Assembly: GCA_021783095.1 (NCBI GenBank) | Contig: JAJXUG010000010.1 | Coordinates: 29,593 to 93,592, forward strand | Length of the DNA stretch: 64,000 nt | Origin: Chloroflexota bacterium | GTDB lineage: Bacteria; Chloroflexota; Limnocylindria; Limnocylindrales; CSP1-4 | Direction of reading: 5' to 3' | Shown: positions 33,035-43,298 of the stretch, in pieces | Numbering within the stretch: position 1 is the first letter of the stretch | Layout of the letters: each line of letters opens with the position of its first letter | Translations under genes and position numbers: made by a program | The notes under the pieces: model-generated | Databases searched by the model: none | Told to the model about the DNA's origin: nothing | The model's input: the letters and a program-made list of their open reading frames with translations, nothing else

Positions 33035-33084
33035 CGCGGCGCTCTCGGTGGCTCCCTCCTCTCCTCCCCACCGAGAGCGCCGCG
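33035..33084 (+). promoter_or_regulatory. Perfect 17-bp hairpin in the glycosyltransferase leader
   Basis: Arms 33035-33051 and 33068-33084 are exact reverse complements (start CGCGGCGCTCTCGG) around a C/T-rich 16-base loop. It lies between the direct repeats and the GTG at 33111, so it would be in the mRNA leader. No T tract follows, so it is not a standard terminator. Confidence 0.65.
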
Positions 33085-33110
33085 AACGTCTGTCCTGACG
33101 GGAAGGCTGT

Positions 33111-35096
33111 GTGAGCCGCTCCGTGCACCTCGCGCCATCGCCGGCCCCGGAGGCCGTCAGCATCGAACGCCCGGCCTCGGCAGCGCGCTTGGCGGTCCCG
33201 CCCGTGTGGGCGGGCGCGGTGCTGGTGGGGCTGCTGGCGGCGGTCGTCGCGTTCTGGTCGCTCGACGTCAGCGGCTACGCCAACACCTACTACTCCGCCG
33301 CGGCGCAGGCAGCCGGCCAGAGCTGGTCCGCCATGTTCTTCGGCTCGATCGACGCGGCCGGGTTCATCACCGTGGACAAGCCGCCAGCCTCGCTCTGGGC
33401 GATGGGCCTCTCGGTGCGGCTGCTTGGGCTGAGCCCGTTCGCCGTGCTGCTGCCCGAGGCGCTGTACGGCGTGGCCTCCGCCCTCCTGCTGTACGACGCC
33501 GTCCGGCGCCAGGCTGGGGCCGCGGCGGGCGTGCTCGCCGGAGTGGCGCTGGCAGTGACCCCGGTCGCCGCCCTCATGTTCCGCTACAACAATCCCGACG
33601 CCCTGCTCGTGCTGCTGCTGGTGGCGGCGGCGTGGTCGCTGGTGCGGGCCCTGGAACGTGATCACCTGGCGTGGCTCGCGCTGGCCGGCGCGCTGGTGGG
33701 GCTCGGTTTCCTGACCAAGTACCTCCAGGCGCCCTTGGTGCTGCCCGGGTTCGCGCTGACGTACCTCGTCGCCGGGCGGGGTGGCCTTCGACGCCGAATG
33801 GCGGGGCTCGCCGTCACCGGGTTCGCGGCCTTCGCCGCGTCGGCGTGGTGGGTCGCGATCGTGGAGCTGGTCCCGCCCGGGTCGCGTCCGTACATCGGCG
33901 GGAGCAGCAACAACTCGGTGCTCGACCTCGTGTTCGGCTATGACGGCCTCGGCCGGATCTTCGGCCAGCGTCTCGGGGGTCCAGCGGCGGGTGCCGGGTT
34001 CCCGACGCCGGGCGGTGGCGGTGGGCCGGGCGGCTTCGGGGGGCCGGGAGCTGGCTTCGGCGGCGCCCCCGGCCTGCTGCGCATGTTCGACAGGCAGTGG
34101 GGGACCGAGATCAGCTGGCTGCTTCCGTCGGGCGCGATCGGGCTGGTCGTGGGGCTGGCGGCCCGCCTGCGCGCGCCGCGCACCGACCCGAGGCGCGCCG
34201 CGCTGCTGCTGTGGGGCAGCTGGGCCGGCATCCACGTCGTCGTGTTCTCGTTCATGTCGGGCATCGCGCACCCGTACTACTCATCGGCCATCGCGCCGGC
34301 GGCGGCCGCGCTGACCGGCATCGGCATCCTCGAGGCGTGGCGCCTTCGCGACCGGGCGCGCTGGGCGGGCCTGGCCCTCGGCGCGCTGCTGCTGGCGACG
34401 GCCTGGTGGCAGCTCCAGCTGCTCGACCGCGCGCCGACGTTCGCGCCGGGGCTGGGTGTCGGGGCACTGCTGGTCGCGCTCGCCGCGTCGATCGTGGTGG
34501 CCCTGCCCGTTGGGCCCGAGGACCGGCCCTCCCGGCGCGCTGCGCGCGGGGCCGCGCTGGCGGGCGTGGTCGCGATCCTGGTCGGCCCAACGGTGTGGAC
34601 CGCCGCGACGGTCGGCCGGCCGATCACCGGCGGCGACCCGTCGTCAGGGCCCGCGGCTCCGCTGTCGTTCCGCTCGTTCGGCAGGCTGGGCGGTCCTAAC
34701 GGGCCGGGCGGCTTCGCCGGCGACCCGGGCGGCATCGAGCAGGAGCTGGTCGACTACCTCGTCGCGAACCGCGGGTCGGCGACGTGGCTCGTCGCGGTGG
34801 CGACCGCCAACGCCGCCGGACCGCTCCAGCTCGCGAGCGGCGTCCCCGTCATGGCGATGGGCGGCTTCATGGGCGCCGACCCCGTCCCCACGCAGGAGCA
34901 GCTCCAGGCCGACGTGCACGACGGCCGGCTCCGCTTCGTCCTGCTCGGAGGCGACGGCGGAGGTCCCGGCGGGGCCTTCGGCGGCGACGGGCGGGGGAGC
35001 GTGGCGGCGGCGCGCAACGCGTGGGTCCAGACCGCCTGCCGACCCGTCCCGGGCGTCGCGAGCGGCAGCCTCTTCGACTGCGCGGGCGCCGCCTGA
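33111..35096 (+). CDS. ArnT-like (GT39-type) glycosyltransferase
   Basis: 661 residues, about 12 membrane helices. Family features: YYSAAAQAAGQSW with acidic/aromatic loop and FITVDKPPASLWAMGLSVRLLG, the first large outer loop of the dolichyl/undecaprenyl-phosphate-sugar mannosyltransferase/ArnT superfamily; the C-terminal domain is extracytoplasmic. Moves a sugar from a polyprenyl carrier to an envelope acceptor. A Gly/Pro-rich insert (about 295-325) lies in a loop. GTG start with GGAAGG upstream. First gene of the envelope cluster. Confidence 0.85.
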   Translation: MSRSVHLAPSPAPEAVSIERPASAARLAVPPVWAGAVLVGLLAAVVAFWSLDVSGYANTYYSAAAQAAGQSWSAMFFGSIDAAGFITVDKPPASLWAMGLSVRLLGLSPFAVLLPEALYGVASALLLYDAVRRQAGAAAGVLAGVALAVTPVAALMFRYNNPDALLVLLLVAAAWSLVRALERDHLAWLALAGALVGLGFLTKYLQAPLVLPGFALTYLVAGRGGLRRRMAGLAVTGFAAFAASAWWVAIVELVPPGSRPYIGGSSNNSVLDLVFGYDGLGRIFGQRLGGPAAGAGFPTPGGGGGPGGFGGPGAGFGGAPGLLRMFDRQWGTEISWLLPSGAIGLVVGLAARLRAPRTDPRRAALLLWGSWAGIHVVVFSFMSGIAHPYYSSAIAPAAAALTGIGILEAWRLRDRARWAGLALGALLLATAWWQLQLLDRAPTFAPGLGVGALLVALAASIVVALPVGPEDRPSRRAARGAALAGVVAILVGPTVWTAATVGRPITGGDPSSGPAAPLSFRSFGRLGGPNGPGGFAGDPGGIEQELVDYLVANRGSATWLVAVATANAAGPLQLASGVPVMAMGGFMGADPVPTQEQLQADVHDGRLRFVLLGGDGGGPGGAFGGDGRGSVAAARNAWVQTACRPVPGVASGSLFDCAGAA

Positions 35097-35156
35097 GACG
35101 GGCCGGGGGTTGAGCGAACAGACCATGGCCAGCGGTCCGGCCGACACCGCCGCGCC

Positions 35157-35173
35157 TCTCAGGCCAATCTCAG
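35157..35173 (+). promoter_or_regulatory. Direct repeats, 11-bp period, before the protease gene
   Basis: TCTCAG at 35157-35162 and again at 35168-35173. A -10-like GACAAT (35194-35199) follows 20 bases later, a distance fitting activation from a -35-proximal site. Confidence 0.65.
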
Positions 35174-35193
35174 CGCCTGGCGCTTGACTGGGT

Positions 35194-35199
35194 GACAAT
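35194..35199 (+). promoter_or_regulatory. -10 element GACAAT of the protease gene
   Basis: Lies 31 bases before the ATG at 35230 and 20 bases after the direct repeats. Confidence 0.45.
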
Positions 35200-35229
35200 G
35201 CACTCGAGCGTCCGCACGGAGCCCCTCTC

Positions 35230-36312
35230 ATGACCTCGCCCTTCCCGCCCGCCAGTCCAGAATCGACCGGCCAGGACGGCACGGAGCCGCAGCCGAGCCC
35301 GTGGGCCGTGCCCGAGCCCGCCCGCGCATGGGAATCGCCTGCGGAGCCGCCCGCACCCGTCGAGCGCTGGGGCACGGCATCCACCTGGGGCGCGGTTTCG
35401 ACCCCGCCCGCACCGCCCGCGGCCTGGTCGCCTGCGGGCGCCGGTCCCGTGCACCCCCACGACGCCGTCGTGGCGCCCCGCCGCCAGCCTCGCACCGGCG
35501 TGGGCACCCTGGTGGCGGTCGCGGTCCTCTCTGCCGTGCTCTCATCGGGCGGGACCGCCCTCGCGGTGCATGCGCTGCTGCCCGCCGAGTCGGCCACCTC
35601 GAGCGCGCCGGCGGCAACCGCCGCTGCCGCGGTGGCCCCATCGGCTGCCACCGCGGCCACCACGGCCCAGGGCACCGACATCACCGCGATCGTCGCCACC
35701 GCCAAGCAGTCCGTCGTCACCATCACGGCTGATGGCGTCAGCGCGAACGGGTTCAACTTCGGCCAGCCCACCCAGGGCATCGGATCGGGCCTGATCCTGA
35801 CGTCGAACGGCTACATCCTCACCAACCGCCACGTGGTCGAGGGCAGCCAGACCCTGTCGGTCCAGCTCGAGGACGGCAAGTCGTACCCGGCCCAACTCAT
35901 CGAAACCGCGACCGACAACGACCTCGCGCTGATCAAGATCGACGCGACGGGGCTGACCCCGGCGCGGATCGCCGACTCCTCGAAGATCCAGGTGGGCCAG
36001 ACGGCGCTCGCCATCGGCAGCCCGCTCGGGACGTACACCGAGACCGTGACTCGGGGCATCATCTCCGGCCTGGGCCGGACCGTGAGCGTCCGCGACGACA
36101 CCACCGGCCGGCCGGTCACCCTGAGCAACCTGATCCAGACTGATGCCGCGATCAACCCGGGCAACAGCGGCGGTCCGCTCCTCGACGCGAGTGGCGCGGT
36201 CGTGGGGCTCAACACGGCCGTCTCCAGCACGGCGCAGGGCCTGGGCTTTGCCATCCCGATCAACGACGCCAAATCCCTGATCGACAAGGCGACGGCGGGG
36301 ACGGGCGCCTAA
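35230..36312 (+). CDS. HtrA/DegP-like serine protease without PDZ domain
   Basis: 360 residues. Pro-rich cytoplasmic N-terminus (1-90), one membrane helix (about 95-120), Ala/Thr linker, then a trypsin-like domain with triad H201 (TNRHVV), D231 (DNDLALI) and S313 (GNSGGP). Extracytoplasmic quality-control protease. The absence of PDZ domains suggests substrate choice by the catalytic domain only. Transcribed behind a direct-repeat site; followed by the MacA-like gene with its own site. Confidence 0.92.
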   Translation: MTSPFPPASPESTGQDGTEPQPSPWAVPEPARAWESPAEPPAPVERWGTASTWGAVSTPPAPPAAWSPAGAGPVHPHDAVVAPRRQPRTGVGTLVAVAVLSAVLSSGGTALAVHALLPAESATSSAPAATAAAAVAPSAATAATTAQGTDITAIVATAKQSVVTITADGVSANGFNFGQPTQGIGSGLILTSNGYILTNRHVVEGSQTLSVQLEDGKSYPAQLIETATDNDLALIKIDATGLTPARIADSSKIQVGQTALAIGSPLGTYTETVTRGIISGLGRTVSVRDDTTGRPVTLSNLIQTDAAINPGNSGGPLLDASGAVVGLNTAVSSTAQGLGFAIPINDAKSLIDKATAGTGA

Positions 36313-36354
36313 CCCCCCGCGAGCCCACCTGGGGCCTCGCCGCATCCCGTCGGC

Positions 36355-36371
36355 TCTCAGACGGCTGTCAG
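36355..36371 (+). promoter_or_regulatory. Direct repeats, 11-bp period, before the exporter operon
   Basis: TCTCAG at 36355-36360 and TGTCAG at 36366-36371, 11 bases apart. A -10-like GACTCT (36394-36399) follows about 22 bases later. Confidence 0.6.
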
Positions 36372-36444
36372 AGGTGGGCGCCAGCATCCAGTCGACTCTG
36401 CGCCCAGACCTCCAGACACGCGCTTCCGACTGGAAAGGATTCGC

Positions 36445-37953
36445 ATGCGGCTCCGCCTCTTTGGCACGCTCCTGCTCATCGTCGTCGGCGTCGGGGCGGT
36501 CGTCGCCGTCATCGCCCAGCCAGGCGCGGGCTCCACGACGGGCACGCGTTACACGACGGCCACCGCGGCGGTCACCGACGTCACCAAATCCGTCGTGGCG
36601 ACCGGGACCGTCGGCCCGGTCGCGGTGTACAGCCTCCAGTTCGGGTCCAACGCCACCCTGCTGAACACCTCGTCGAGCAACTCGTCGAGCAACAGCTCGA
36701 ACTCCAGCGCGGGCAACAGCCCGACCTGGAAGGTCGCCACCCTCACGGCGACGCCGGGCCAGGCCGTCAAGGCCGGCGACGTCCTCGCGACCGCCGACAC
36801 CTCGTCCGCGCAGCTCGCGCTCACCGTCGCGGAGGCGAACCTCGCCTCGGCGCAGGCGCGCCTCAAGACGGACCAGCAGGGGCTGTCCTCGACCGATCGT
36901 GCCGCGGCCGCGCTGTCGGTGACCCAGGCCAACCAGGCGCTCTCGCAGGCTTCCACGGCGCGCAGCCAGACCTACGCGCAGAACAGCCTCAAGCTCAAGC
37001 AGCAGCAGCAGGCGATCACCGACGCGAAGGACAGGTACGCGGCCGACGAGGCCGCCAACCCGCCGGTTCCCGCCGCCCAGCTGACGCAGGACCAGAGCGC
37101 GATCAGCGCCGCCGAGGACCAGCTCGCGACGCTCAACCTCCAAGTCGCCCAGTCGAACCAGCAGGCCAACAACCAGGTCACGTCGGCCAGCAACCAGCTG
37201 CAGTCCGCCAAGCTCGGCTACGCGTCCAAGATCGCCGGGCCGACCAGCGCCACCATCGCCTCGGACCAGGCCGCCATCGCCACCGCCCAGCAGACTGTGG
37301 ACACGGCGAACTCAAGCCTGGGCTACGCGCAGCTCGTGAGCCCAGTTGACGGCGTCGTCCTCGCGGTGAACATCACCCAGGGCGTGGACGCCTCCTCCGG
37401 CTCGGCGATCACGGTCCAGAGCAACGCCTTCCAGGTCTCCGCCAGCGTGGCCGAGGCCGACCTGCCGTCGCTCAAGCTGGGCCAGGACGCGAACGTCACC
37501 CTCACCGCCTCGGGCCTCACGGCGACCGGCAAGGTCACCCAGATCACGCCCGTCGGGACCGGCGGGTCGTCGGGCGGCGTCGTGACGTACCCGATCCTCG
37601 TGTCCCTGCCGCAGCCCCCCGCGGGCACGGCGTCGGGGATGAGCGCCTCCATCTCGATCATCACCGAGCAGAGGTCGAGCGTGCTCGCCGTCCCGTCGAT
37701 CGCGCTCGTCGGCTCCGCCACCGCGGGCTACAGCGTGCGCGTCCTCGACAGCGCCAACCAGCCGCAGCTCGCGTCCGTCCAGGTGGGACTGGTGACCTCC
37801 TCGATGGCCGAGATCCAGTCCGGCATCAGCGCGGGCACCGTGGTGGTCACCGGGACCTCGGCGACCAGGACCAGCACGGGCACGCAGGGCGGCGGGCTCG
37901 GCGGCGGGGGCGGCTTCCCGGGCGGCGGGCAGTTCCGGCAGGTGGGCGGCTGA
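36445..37953 (+). CDS. MacA/HlyD-like periplasmic adaptor protein
   Basis: 502 residues. N-terminal membrane helix (1-20), a Ser/Asn-rich insert (about 75-95), a biotinyl-lipoyl-like half (TPGQAVKAGDVLATAD), a long Gln/Ala-rich coiled coil (about 125-280), the second lipoyl half (LVSPVDGVVLAVN), then beta-barrel segments and a Gly-rich tail. Links an ABC transporter to the outer envelope. Ribosome site GGAAAGGA. First gene of an operon with the ATPase and permease. Confidence 0.9.
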   Translation: MRLRLFGTLLLIVVGVGAVVAVIAQPGAGSTTGTRYTTATAAVTDVTKSVVATGTVGPVAVYSLQFGSNATLLNTSSSNSSSNSSNSSAGNSPTWKVATLTATPGQAVKAGDVLATADTSSAQLALTVAEANLASAQARLKTDQQGLSSTDRAAAALSVTQANQALSQASTARSQTYAQNSLKLKQQQQAITDAKDRYAADEAANPPVPAAQLTQDQSAISAAEDQLATLNLQVAQSNQQANNQVTSASNQLQSAKLGYASKIAGPTSATIASDQAAIATAQQTVDTANSSLGYAQLVSPVDGVVLAVNITQGVDASSGSAITVQSNAFQVSASVAEADLPSLKLGQDANVTLTASGLTATGKVTQITPVGTGGSSGGVVTYPILVSLPQPPAGTASGMSASISIITEQRSSVLAVPSIALVGSATAGYSVRVLDSANQPQLASVQVGLVTSSMAEIQSGISAGTVVVTGTSATRTSTGTQGGGLGGGGGFPGGGQFRQVGG

Positions 37954-37955
37954 AG

Positions 37956-38701
<746 letters not shown>

Positions 38702-38705
<4 letters not shown>

Positions 38706-39910
38706 CCGCGCTCGAGCTCGTCCGCCTCGCCATCTCCCGCCTCGGCACGTCCCGGCTGCGGGCGGTGCTGACCATGCTCGGGGTGATCATCGGCGTGGGA
38801 TCGATCGTGGCCCTCGTCGCGGTCGCGCAGGGCGCCACGTCGGGCATCACGGACCGGATCCAGGGGCTCGGTACCAACCTGCTGACCGTGTCGCCGGGCG
38901 CGACCAGGAACGGGTTCACGCGCCTGGCGCTCGGATCCGCCACCACGCTCACCACCGAGGACGCGCAGGCGATCGCCGCCACCCCCGGCGTGGCCGCCGT
39001 GGCCCCGGAGCTCTCCACCCAGAAGGTCGTGATCGCCGGCCTCCAGAACACCACCACGTCCATCATCGGCACGACGCCCGCCTACCTCGAGGTGCGCACG
39101 TACACGATGTGGCAGGGCTCGTTCCTCAACCAGGCCGCCGTCGACGGCAGCCTGCGGGTGGCCGTCCTGGGCTCCACCACCGCGGACGACCTGGGGCTCG
39201 ACGGCACCAGCATCGGCCAGACGATCCAGATCGGGGGCATCCCATTCCAGCTGGTCGGGATCATGCAGCCCAAGGGCTCGTCGGGCGCCACGAGCCAGGA
39301 CGACCAGGTGCTGATCCCGATCACCACCGCACAGCACTACTTCGTCGGCGGCGACAAGGTGCGCTTGATCAGCGTCAGCGTCGCCTCGGCCAGCCAGATC
39401 GACCAGACCCAGGCCGAGCTGACGGTGCTGATGGAGCAGCGCCACGGCACCAACGGCACCAACGACGACTTCACGATCACCAGCCAGGCCCAGCTGCTCT
39501 CGACGTTCTCGTCGATCACCGGCCTGCTCACGGTGCTCCTGGGCGGCATCGCCTCGATCAGCCTCGTGGTGGGCGGGATCGGGATCATGAACATCATGCT
39601 GGTGTCGGTCCGCGAGCGGACGCGCGAGATCGGCATCCGCAAGGCCATCGGCGCGCGCAGCAGCGACATCCTGTTCCAATTCCTCGTGGAGGCGCTGGTC
39701 CTCTCGCTCCTCGGCGGCGTCATCGGCATCGTGGTCGGCGTGGTGGCGAGCCTCGCCATCGGCCAGGTCGCCGGCTGGGGCTTCATCTTCAACCCGCTCA
39801 CTGTCGTCGTCGCCGTTGGGTTCTCCCTCGCCGTCGGCGTCGTCTTCGGCGTCTGGCCCGCCCGAGCGGCGGCCCGGCTCGACCCGATCGCCTCCCTGCG
39901 CTACGAGTAG
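38702..39910 (+). CDS. ABC permease (MacB/FtsX type)
   Basis: 402 residues. One N-terminal membrane helix (about 20-42), a large extracytoplasmic MacB periplasmic domain (about 50-270), and three C-terminal helices with GIGIMNIMLVSVRERTREIGIRKAIGA, the coupling signature. With the ATPase and adaptor it forms a mechanotransmission-type exporter of lipids, peptides or antibiotics. GTG start inside the ATPase stop (GTGA). Confidence 0.95.
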
Positions 39911-39941
39911 CGCCCACCCACCCGGATAGGAGAACGCTCCC

Positions 39942-40664
39942 GTGACCTACGACCCCAACCAGCCGCAGCCGAGCCCGTTCCCGGCGCCCGAGCCCGGACC
40001 GGTGGCCGGGCAGCCCTCGGCGTACCCGGGCCAGCCCCCGGCCCCCGCGCCCGGCCAGCCGACGTATGCGTCGCCGGGCCAGCCGACGTACGGGTCGCCG
40101 GGCCAGCCGGGGCCCCGGCCCCAGCAGGGGGTGCCCTCGTTCATCCCGCCGTCGGTCGCGTCCGCGGTCGTGAACCCCAAGCGGGGCGGCGCCTCGGCCG
40201 GCACCATGGCGTTCGTCGTGGCGGTGGTGATCGCCGGGGCCGGCCTGGGCTTCGCCGGCGGGCGCCTCACCGCCCCGGCGGCCGCGACGCCACGCGGCCA
40301 GTTCGCCGGCAACTTCGCTGGCGGGGGCTTCACCCCCAACGCGAGCGGGAACCCGGCCCGGGGCGGCTTCGGCGGTGCCGGCGGCGCATTCGGGGGGACC
40401 ATCTCGATCGACGGGCAGGTCACCGCGGTCGCCAACGGGACGATCACCATCCAGACCGCGAACGGCCAGAGCGTGACGCTCGAAGTGCCGAGCACCGCGA
40501 CCTACCACGCCCAGGCCCCGGCCAGCGCGAGCGACGTGACCGTGGGCTCGAAGATCCAGGTCAGCGCCAGCCGCGCGGGCGGGCGAGCCGAGGCGTCCGG
40601 CCAGCCGGGTCAGGGCGGCGCCTTCGGCTTCACCGTCAACGACATCACCGTGCTCGGCAAGTAG
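39942..40664 (+). CDS. Pro/Gly-rich membrane-anchored protein with small beta domain
   Basis: 240 residues. Residues 1-75 are Pro/Gln/Gly repeats (PGQPTYASPGQP, PGQPTYGSPGQP), one membrane helix at about 88-106, a Gly/Asn-rich linker, then a beta domain of about 90 residues (ISIDGQVTAVANGTITIQTANGQSVTLEVP) resembling DUF5666 OB-like domains. GTG start with AGGAG upstream. Downstream of the permease gene; likely an extracytoplasmic binding or accessory part of the exporter cluster. Confidence 0.7.
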   Translation: MTYDPNQPQPSPFPAPEPGPVAGQPSAYPGQPPAPAPGQPTYASPGQPTYGSPGQPGPRPQQGVPSFIPPSVASAVVNPKRGGASAGTMAFVVAVVIAGAGLGFAGGRLTAPAAATPRGQFAGNFAGGGFTPNASGNPARGGFGGAGGAFGGTISIDGQVTAVANGTITIQTANGQSVTLEVPSTATYHAQAPASASDVTVGSKIQVSASRAGGRAEASGQPGQGGAFGFTVNDITVLGK

Positions 40665-40719
40665 GGCGGCGCCGGCTCGTGACCGGCTGATGCCGCCAGT
40701 TCCCCAGGAGCGCCCCCGC

Positions 40720-41067
40720 ATGTCCTCGCAGCCCTTCCCGCCGATCCCGCCCGCCCCGCCCCTGCGCGGCCCCGATGACACGACGCCCAACACGCCCATC
40801 TCGGTCGGGCCCGATTTCGTGCAGCCCCCCGTGCTCGTCCGGCGCTCGGTCACCGGCAACTCCGTGACCGTCAGGCTCGCCAACGGCGCGACCGTGCGCG
40901 TCGGCCTCGGCCCGTCCACGGCCTACCATCAGCAGACGTCCGGCAGCCAGGTCGACCTCGCCGCCGGCAAGACCGTCATCCTGCGGGTCAACGGGCGCTT
41001 CGGCTCCGACGACCAGCAGGCTGGTGGCACTCTTGGCACGGCCACCGACGTGACGGTGGTGCCCTGA
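40720..41067 (+). CDS. Small beta-domain protein, DUF5666-like
   Basis: 115 residues: Pro-rich start, then SVTGNSVTVRLANGATVRVGLGPSTAY and KTVILRVNGRFG, the same beta pattern as the preceding protein but without a membrane helix or signal peptide. The ATG at 40720 was chosen because CAGGAG lies nine bases upstream; another ATG at 40690 is in frame. Overlaps the response-regulator start (TGATGG), so it is in the same operon and may be a cytoplasmic relative of the preceding protein. Confidence 0.6.
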   Translation: MSSQPFPPIPPAPPLRGPDDTTPNTPISVGPDFVQPPVLVRRSVTGNSVTVRLANGATVRVGLGPSTAYHQQTSGSQVDLAAGKTVILRVNGRFGSDDQQAGGTLGTATDVTVVP

Positions 41068-41774
41068 TGGAAGCTTCGAGGCTCGGTATGCACCTGCTCC
41101 TGGTCGAGGATGACGATCGGCTCGCCCGCGCCCTCACGCGCCTGCTCGAGGAGGACCGCCACGTCGTGGAGCACGCTCCGGACGGACGGACCGGCCTCGA
41201 GCTGGCCACCGGCATCGGCGGGCTGGACTGCGTGATCCTCGACATCGGGCTGCCCGACATGTCAGGGCTCGATGTGGCGCGCCGCATCCGGTCCGCGGGC
41301 GTGGACGTGTCGATCCTGATGCTCACCGCCCGCGACACGGTGAACGACCGGGTGGTGGGCCTGGACGCGGGTGCCGACGACTACGTGGTCAAGCCGTTCG
41401 CGTACCAGGAGGTCTCGGCGCGCCTGCGGGCGCTCGCCCGCCGGGCCGAGCCCGGGGTGAGGCGGCCGGAGCCGAAGCTCTCGGCGGGCGCGATCGTCCT
41501 CGACGAGGCGGCCCGGCGGGTGACGGTCAACGGGCGGAGCGTGGACCTCTCGCCGCGCGAGTTCTCGCTGCTCGAGGCGCTGCTGCGCCACCCGGGCCAG
41601 GTGCTCACGCGCGACCAGCTGCTCGACCACGCGTGGCCGTTCAGCGTGGCCGTGACGCCCAACGCGGTCGACGCGTACGTGCACTACCTGCGCACCAAGC
41701 TCGCCGAGGCGGGCGGGCAGATCGAGACGGTCCGCGGCGTCGGGTACCGGCTGGGCGACGGGACGGACGGCTGA
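41067..41774 (+). CDS. OmpR-family response regulator of the envelope cluster
   Basis: 235 residues. Receiver with VEDDDRL, phospho-Asp in ILDIGLPDMSG, MLTARD and VVKPFAY; winged-helix output domain with LSPREFSLLEALLRHPG and VRGVGYRL. Overlaps the kinase gene (TGATG). OmpR-type proteins bind direct repeats about 10-11 bp apart; such repeats stand at 32993, 35157 and 36355, so it probably controls this cluster. A second ATG eight codons in (MHLLLVEDD) may be the true start. Confidence 0.94.
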   Translation: MEASRLGMHLLLVEDDDRLARALTRLLEEDRHVVEHAPDGRTGLELATGIGGLDCVILDIGLPDMSGLDVARRIRSAGVDVSILMLTARDTVNDRVVGLDAGADDYVVKPFAYQEVSARLRALARRAEPGVRRPEPKLSAGAIVLDEAARRVTVNGRSVDLSPREFSLLEALLRHPGQVLTRDQLLDHAWPFSVAVTPNAVDAYVHYLRTKLAEAGGQIETVRGVGYRLGDGTDG

Positions 41775-43210
41775 TGGGCGACGGGGTCGGGGTCGACCCG
41801 CACGACGACGGGGCCGAGCAGGCAGAGCTGGCGGGCGAGGCCAGGCTGCTGCGCTGGACCCGCTGGAGGCTCGTCCTGTGGAGCGGCGTGTCCACGCTGG
41901 CGCTGCTGCTGGTGCTGGGTGGCGCGCTGTACGCGGCGGTCCAGAACCGGCTGGTGACTGCGTCGGTGGACCAGCTGCGCGCGACGGTCACCCCGGTTGT
42001 CAACTCCCTCTCGGGGACCGACGCCGACCCCGGCGCCGGCCCCGACGCCCCGGGGAGCTTCGGGCTCCAGCCCGGACGGGGCAGCATCTGGCTCTACGCC
42101 TTCGATGAGAGCGGCCAGCAGGTGCCGCTCAACCGTCGACTGGGCGTGCCCCTCGCGGGCATGCCCGAGCCGGTCAGCCTGGCTGCGGCGCGGACGGCGC
42201 CCGACGGCACCGACGTGCGCGAGGTGACGCTCGCCATCGGCAGCACCACCATGCCGGCCCGGCTGCTGACCCAGCGCTTCGTCTACGTGCAGGACGGGCA
42301 GACGTACTTCCTGCAGGCGATCCAGGACCGCACGGTCGAGGTCCAGACGCTCGACACGCTGCTCACCGTGCTCCTCGGCGGCGGCGCGATCGTCATGATC
42401 GTGTCGGTGCTGTTCGGCTATGTCTACGCGAGCCGAGCGATGGTGCCCATCCGGGTCTCGCTCCAAGCGCAGCGCGAGGCCCTGCGCCGCCAGCGCGAGT
42501 TCGCGGCTGACGCCTCCCACGAGCTCCGGACGCCGCTGACGGTCATCCGCTCCTCGGTGGAGCACCTCGCGCGCCATCCGGACAAGCGGGTGGGGGAGCA
42601 GCGCGAGGCGCTCGACGACATCGATGCCGAGGTGTCGAACCTGACCTCGCTCGTCGACGACCTCCTCCTGCTCGCGCGCTCCGACTCCGGCGCGGTCGCG
42701 CTCGAGCGGATGCCGCTCGACCTCGGCGACGTGGCGTTCGAGGCGGCGGGCGCGCTCGGGCGGTCGGCCGGGGACCGCGGGGTGCACGTGGAGGTGGACC
42801 CCGAGCCGGCGATGCTCCAGGGTGACCCGGCGCGCCTCCGCCAGCTGGTGACGATCCTCGTGGACAACGCGATCCGGCACTCCCCGCGCGACGGGCGGGT
42901 GCGCGTGGTCGTGCGGTCAGCGGCTGGCATCGCCTCGGTCGAGGTGACCGACGAGGGACCGGGCCTGCGCGAGGAGGACATGCCGCACGTGTTCGACCGG
43001 TTCTGGCGCGCGCCGGGCGCGCCGTCGGGCGGGACCGGGCTGGGGCTGGCGATCGCGCGCTGGGTCGTGGACCGCCACGGCGGGCGGATCGGCGTGGCCA
43101 ACCGGCCCGAGGGCGGGGCGGCGTTCCGCGTGGAGCTGCCGAGCGACGGACCTGCCGATGCGCCCGCGACGCGAGGCGACGTCGCGCCGCCGCCGATGCT
43201 CCTGGGCTAG
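41774..43210 (+). CDS. Sensor histidine kinase of the envelope cluster
   Basis: 478 residues. Membrane helices at about 35-57 and 195-218 enclose an extracytoplasmic domain of about 135 residues. Then come a HAMP-like linker (ASRAMVPIRVSLQAQREALRR), the H box FAADASHELRTPL, N box DNAIRHSP, DEGPGLREED and GGTGLGLAIARW. Partner of the preceding regulator. Presumably senses envelope stress dealt with by the protease and exporter. Confidence 0.94.
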   Translation: MGDGVGVDPHDDGAEQAELAGEARLLRWTRWRLVLWSGVSTLALLLVLGGALYAAVQNRLVTASVDQLRATVTPVVNSLSGTDADPGAGPDAPGSFGLQPGRGSIWLYAFDESGQQVPLNRRLGVPLAGMPEPVSLAAARTAPDGTDVREVTLAIGSTTMPARLLTQRFVYVQDGQTYFLQAIQDRTVEVQTLDTLLTVLLGGGAIVMIVSVLFGYVYASRAMVPIRVSLQAQREALRRQREFAADASHELRTPLTVIRSSVEHLARHPDKRVGEQREALDDIDAEVSNLTSLVDDLLLLARSDSGAVALERMPLDLGDVAFEAAGALGRSAGDRGVHVEVDPEPAMLQGDPARLRQLVTILVDNAIRHSPRDGRVRVVVRSAAGIASVEVTDEGPGLREEDMPHVFDRFWRAPGAPSGGTGLGLAIARWVVDRHGGRIGVANRPEGGAAFRVELPSDGPADAPATRGDVAPPPMLLG

Positions 43211-43298
43211 CGGGGGCGCGGGCGCGCGCCTGAGGTCCACAGTCCGGCGGTCTCGGGGGTGGGCAGCCACTGCCCGGGCCGGCCACCGCGGGTTGTGG

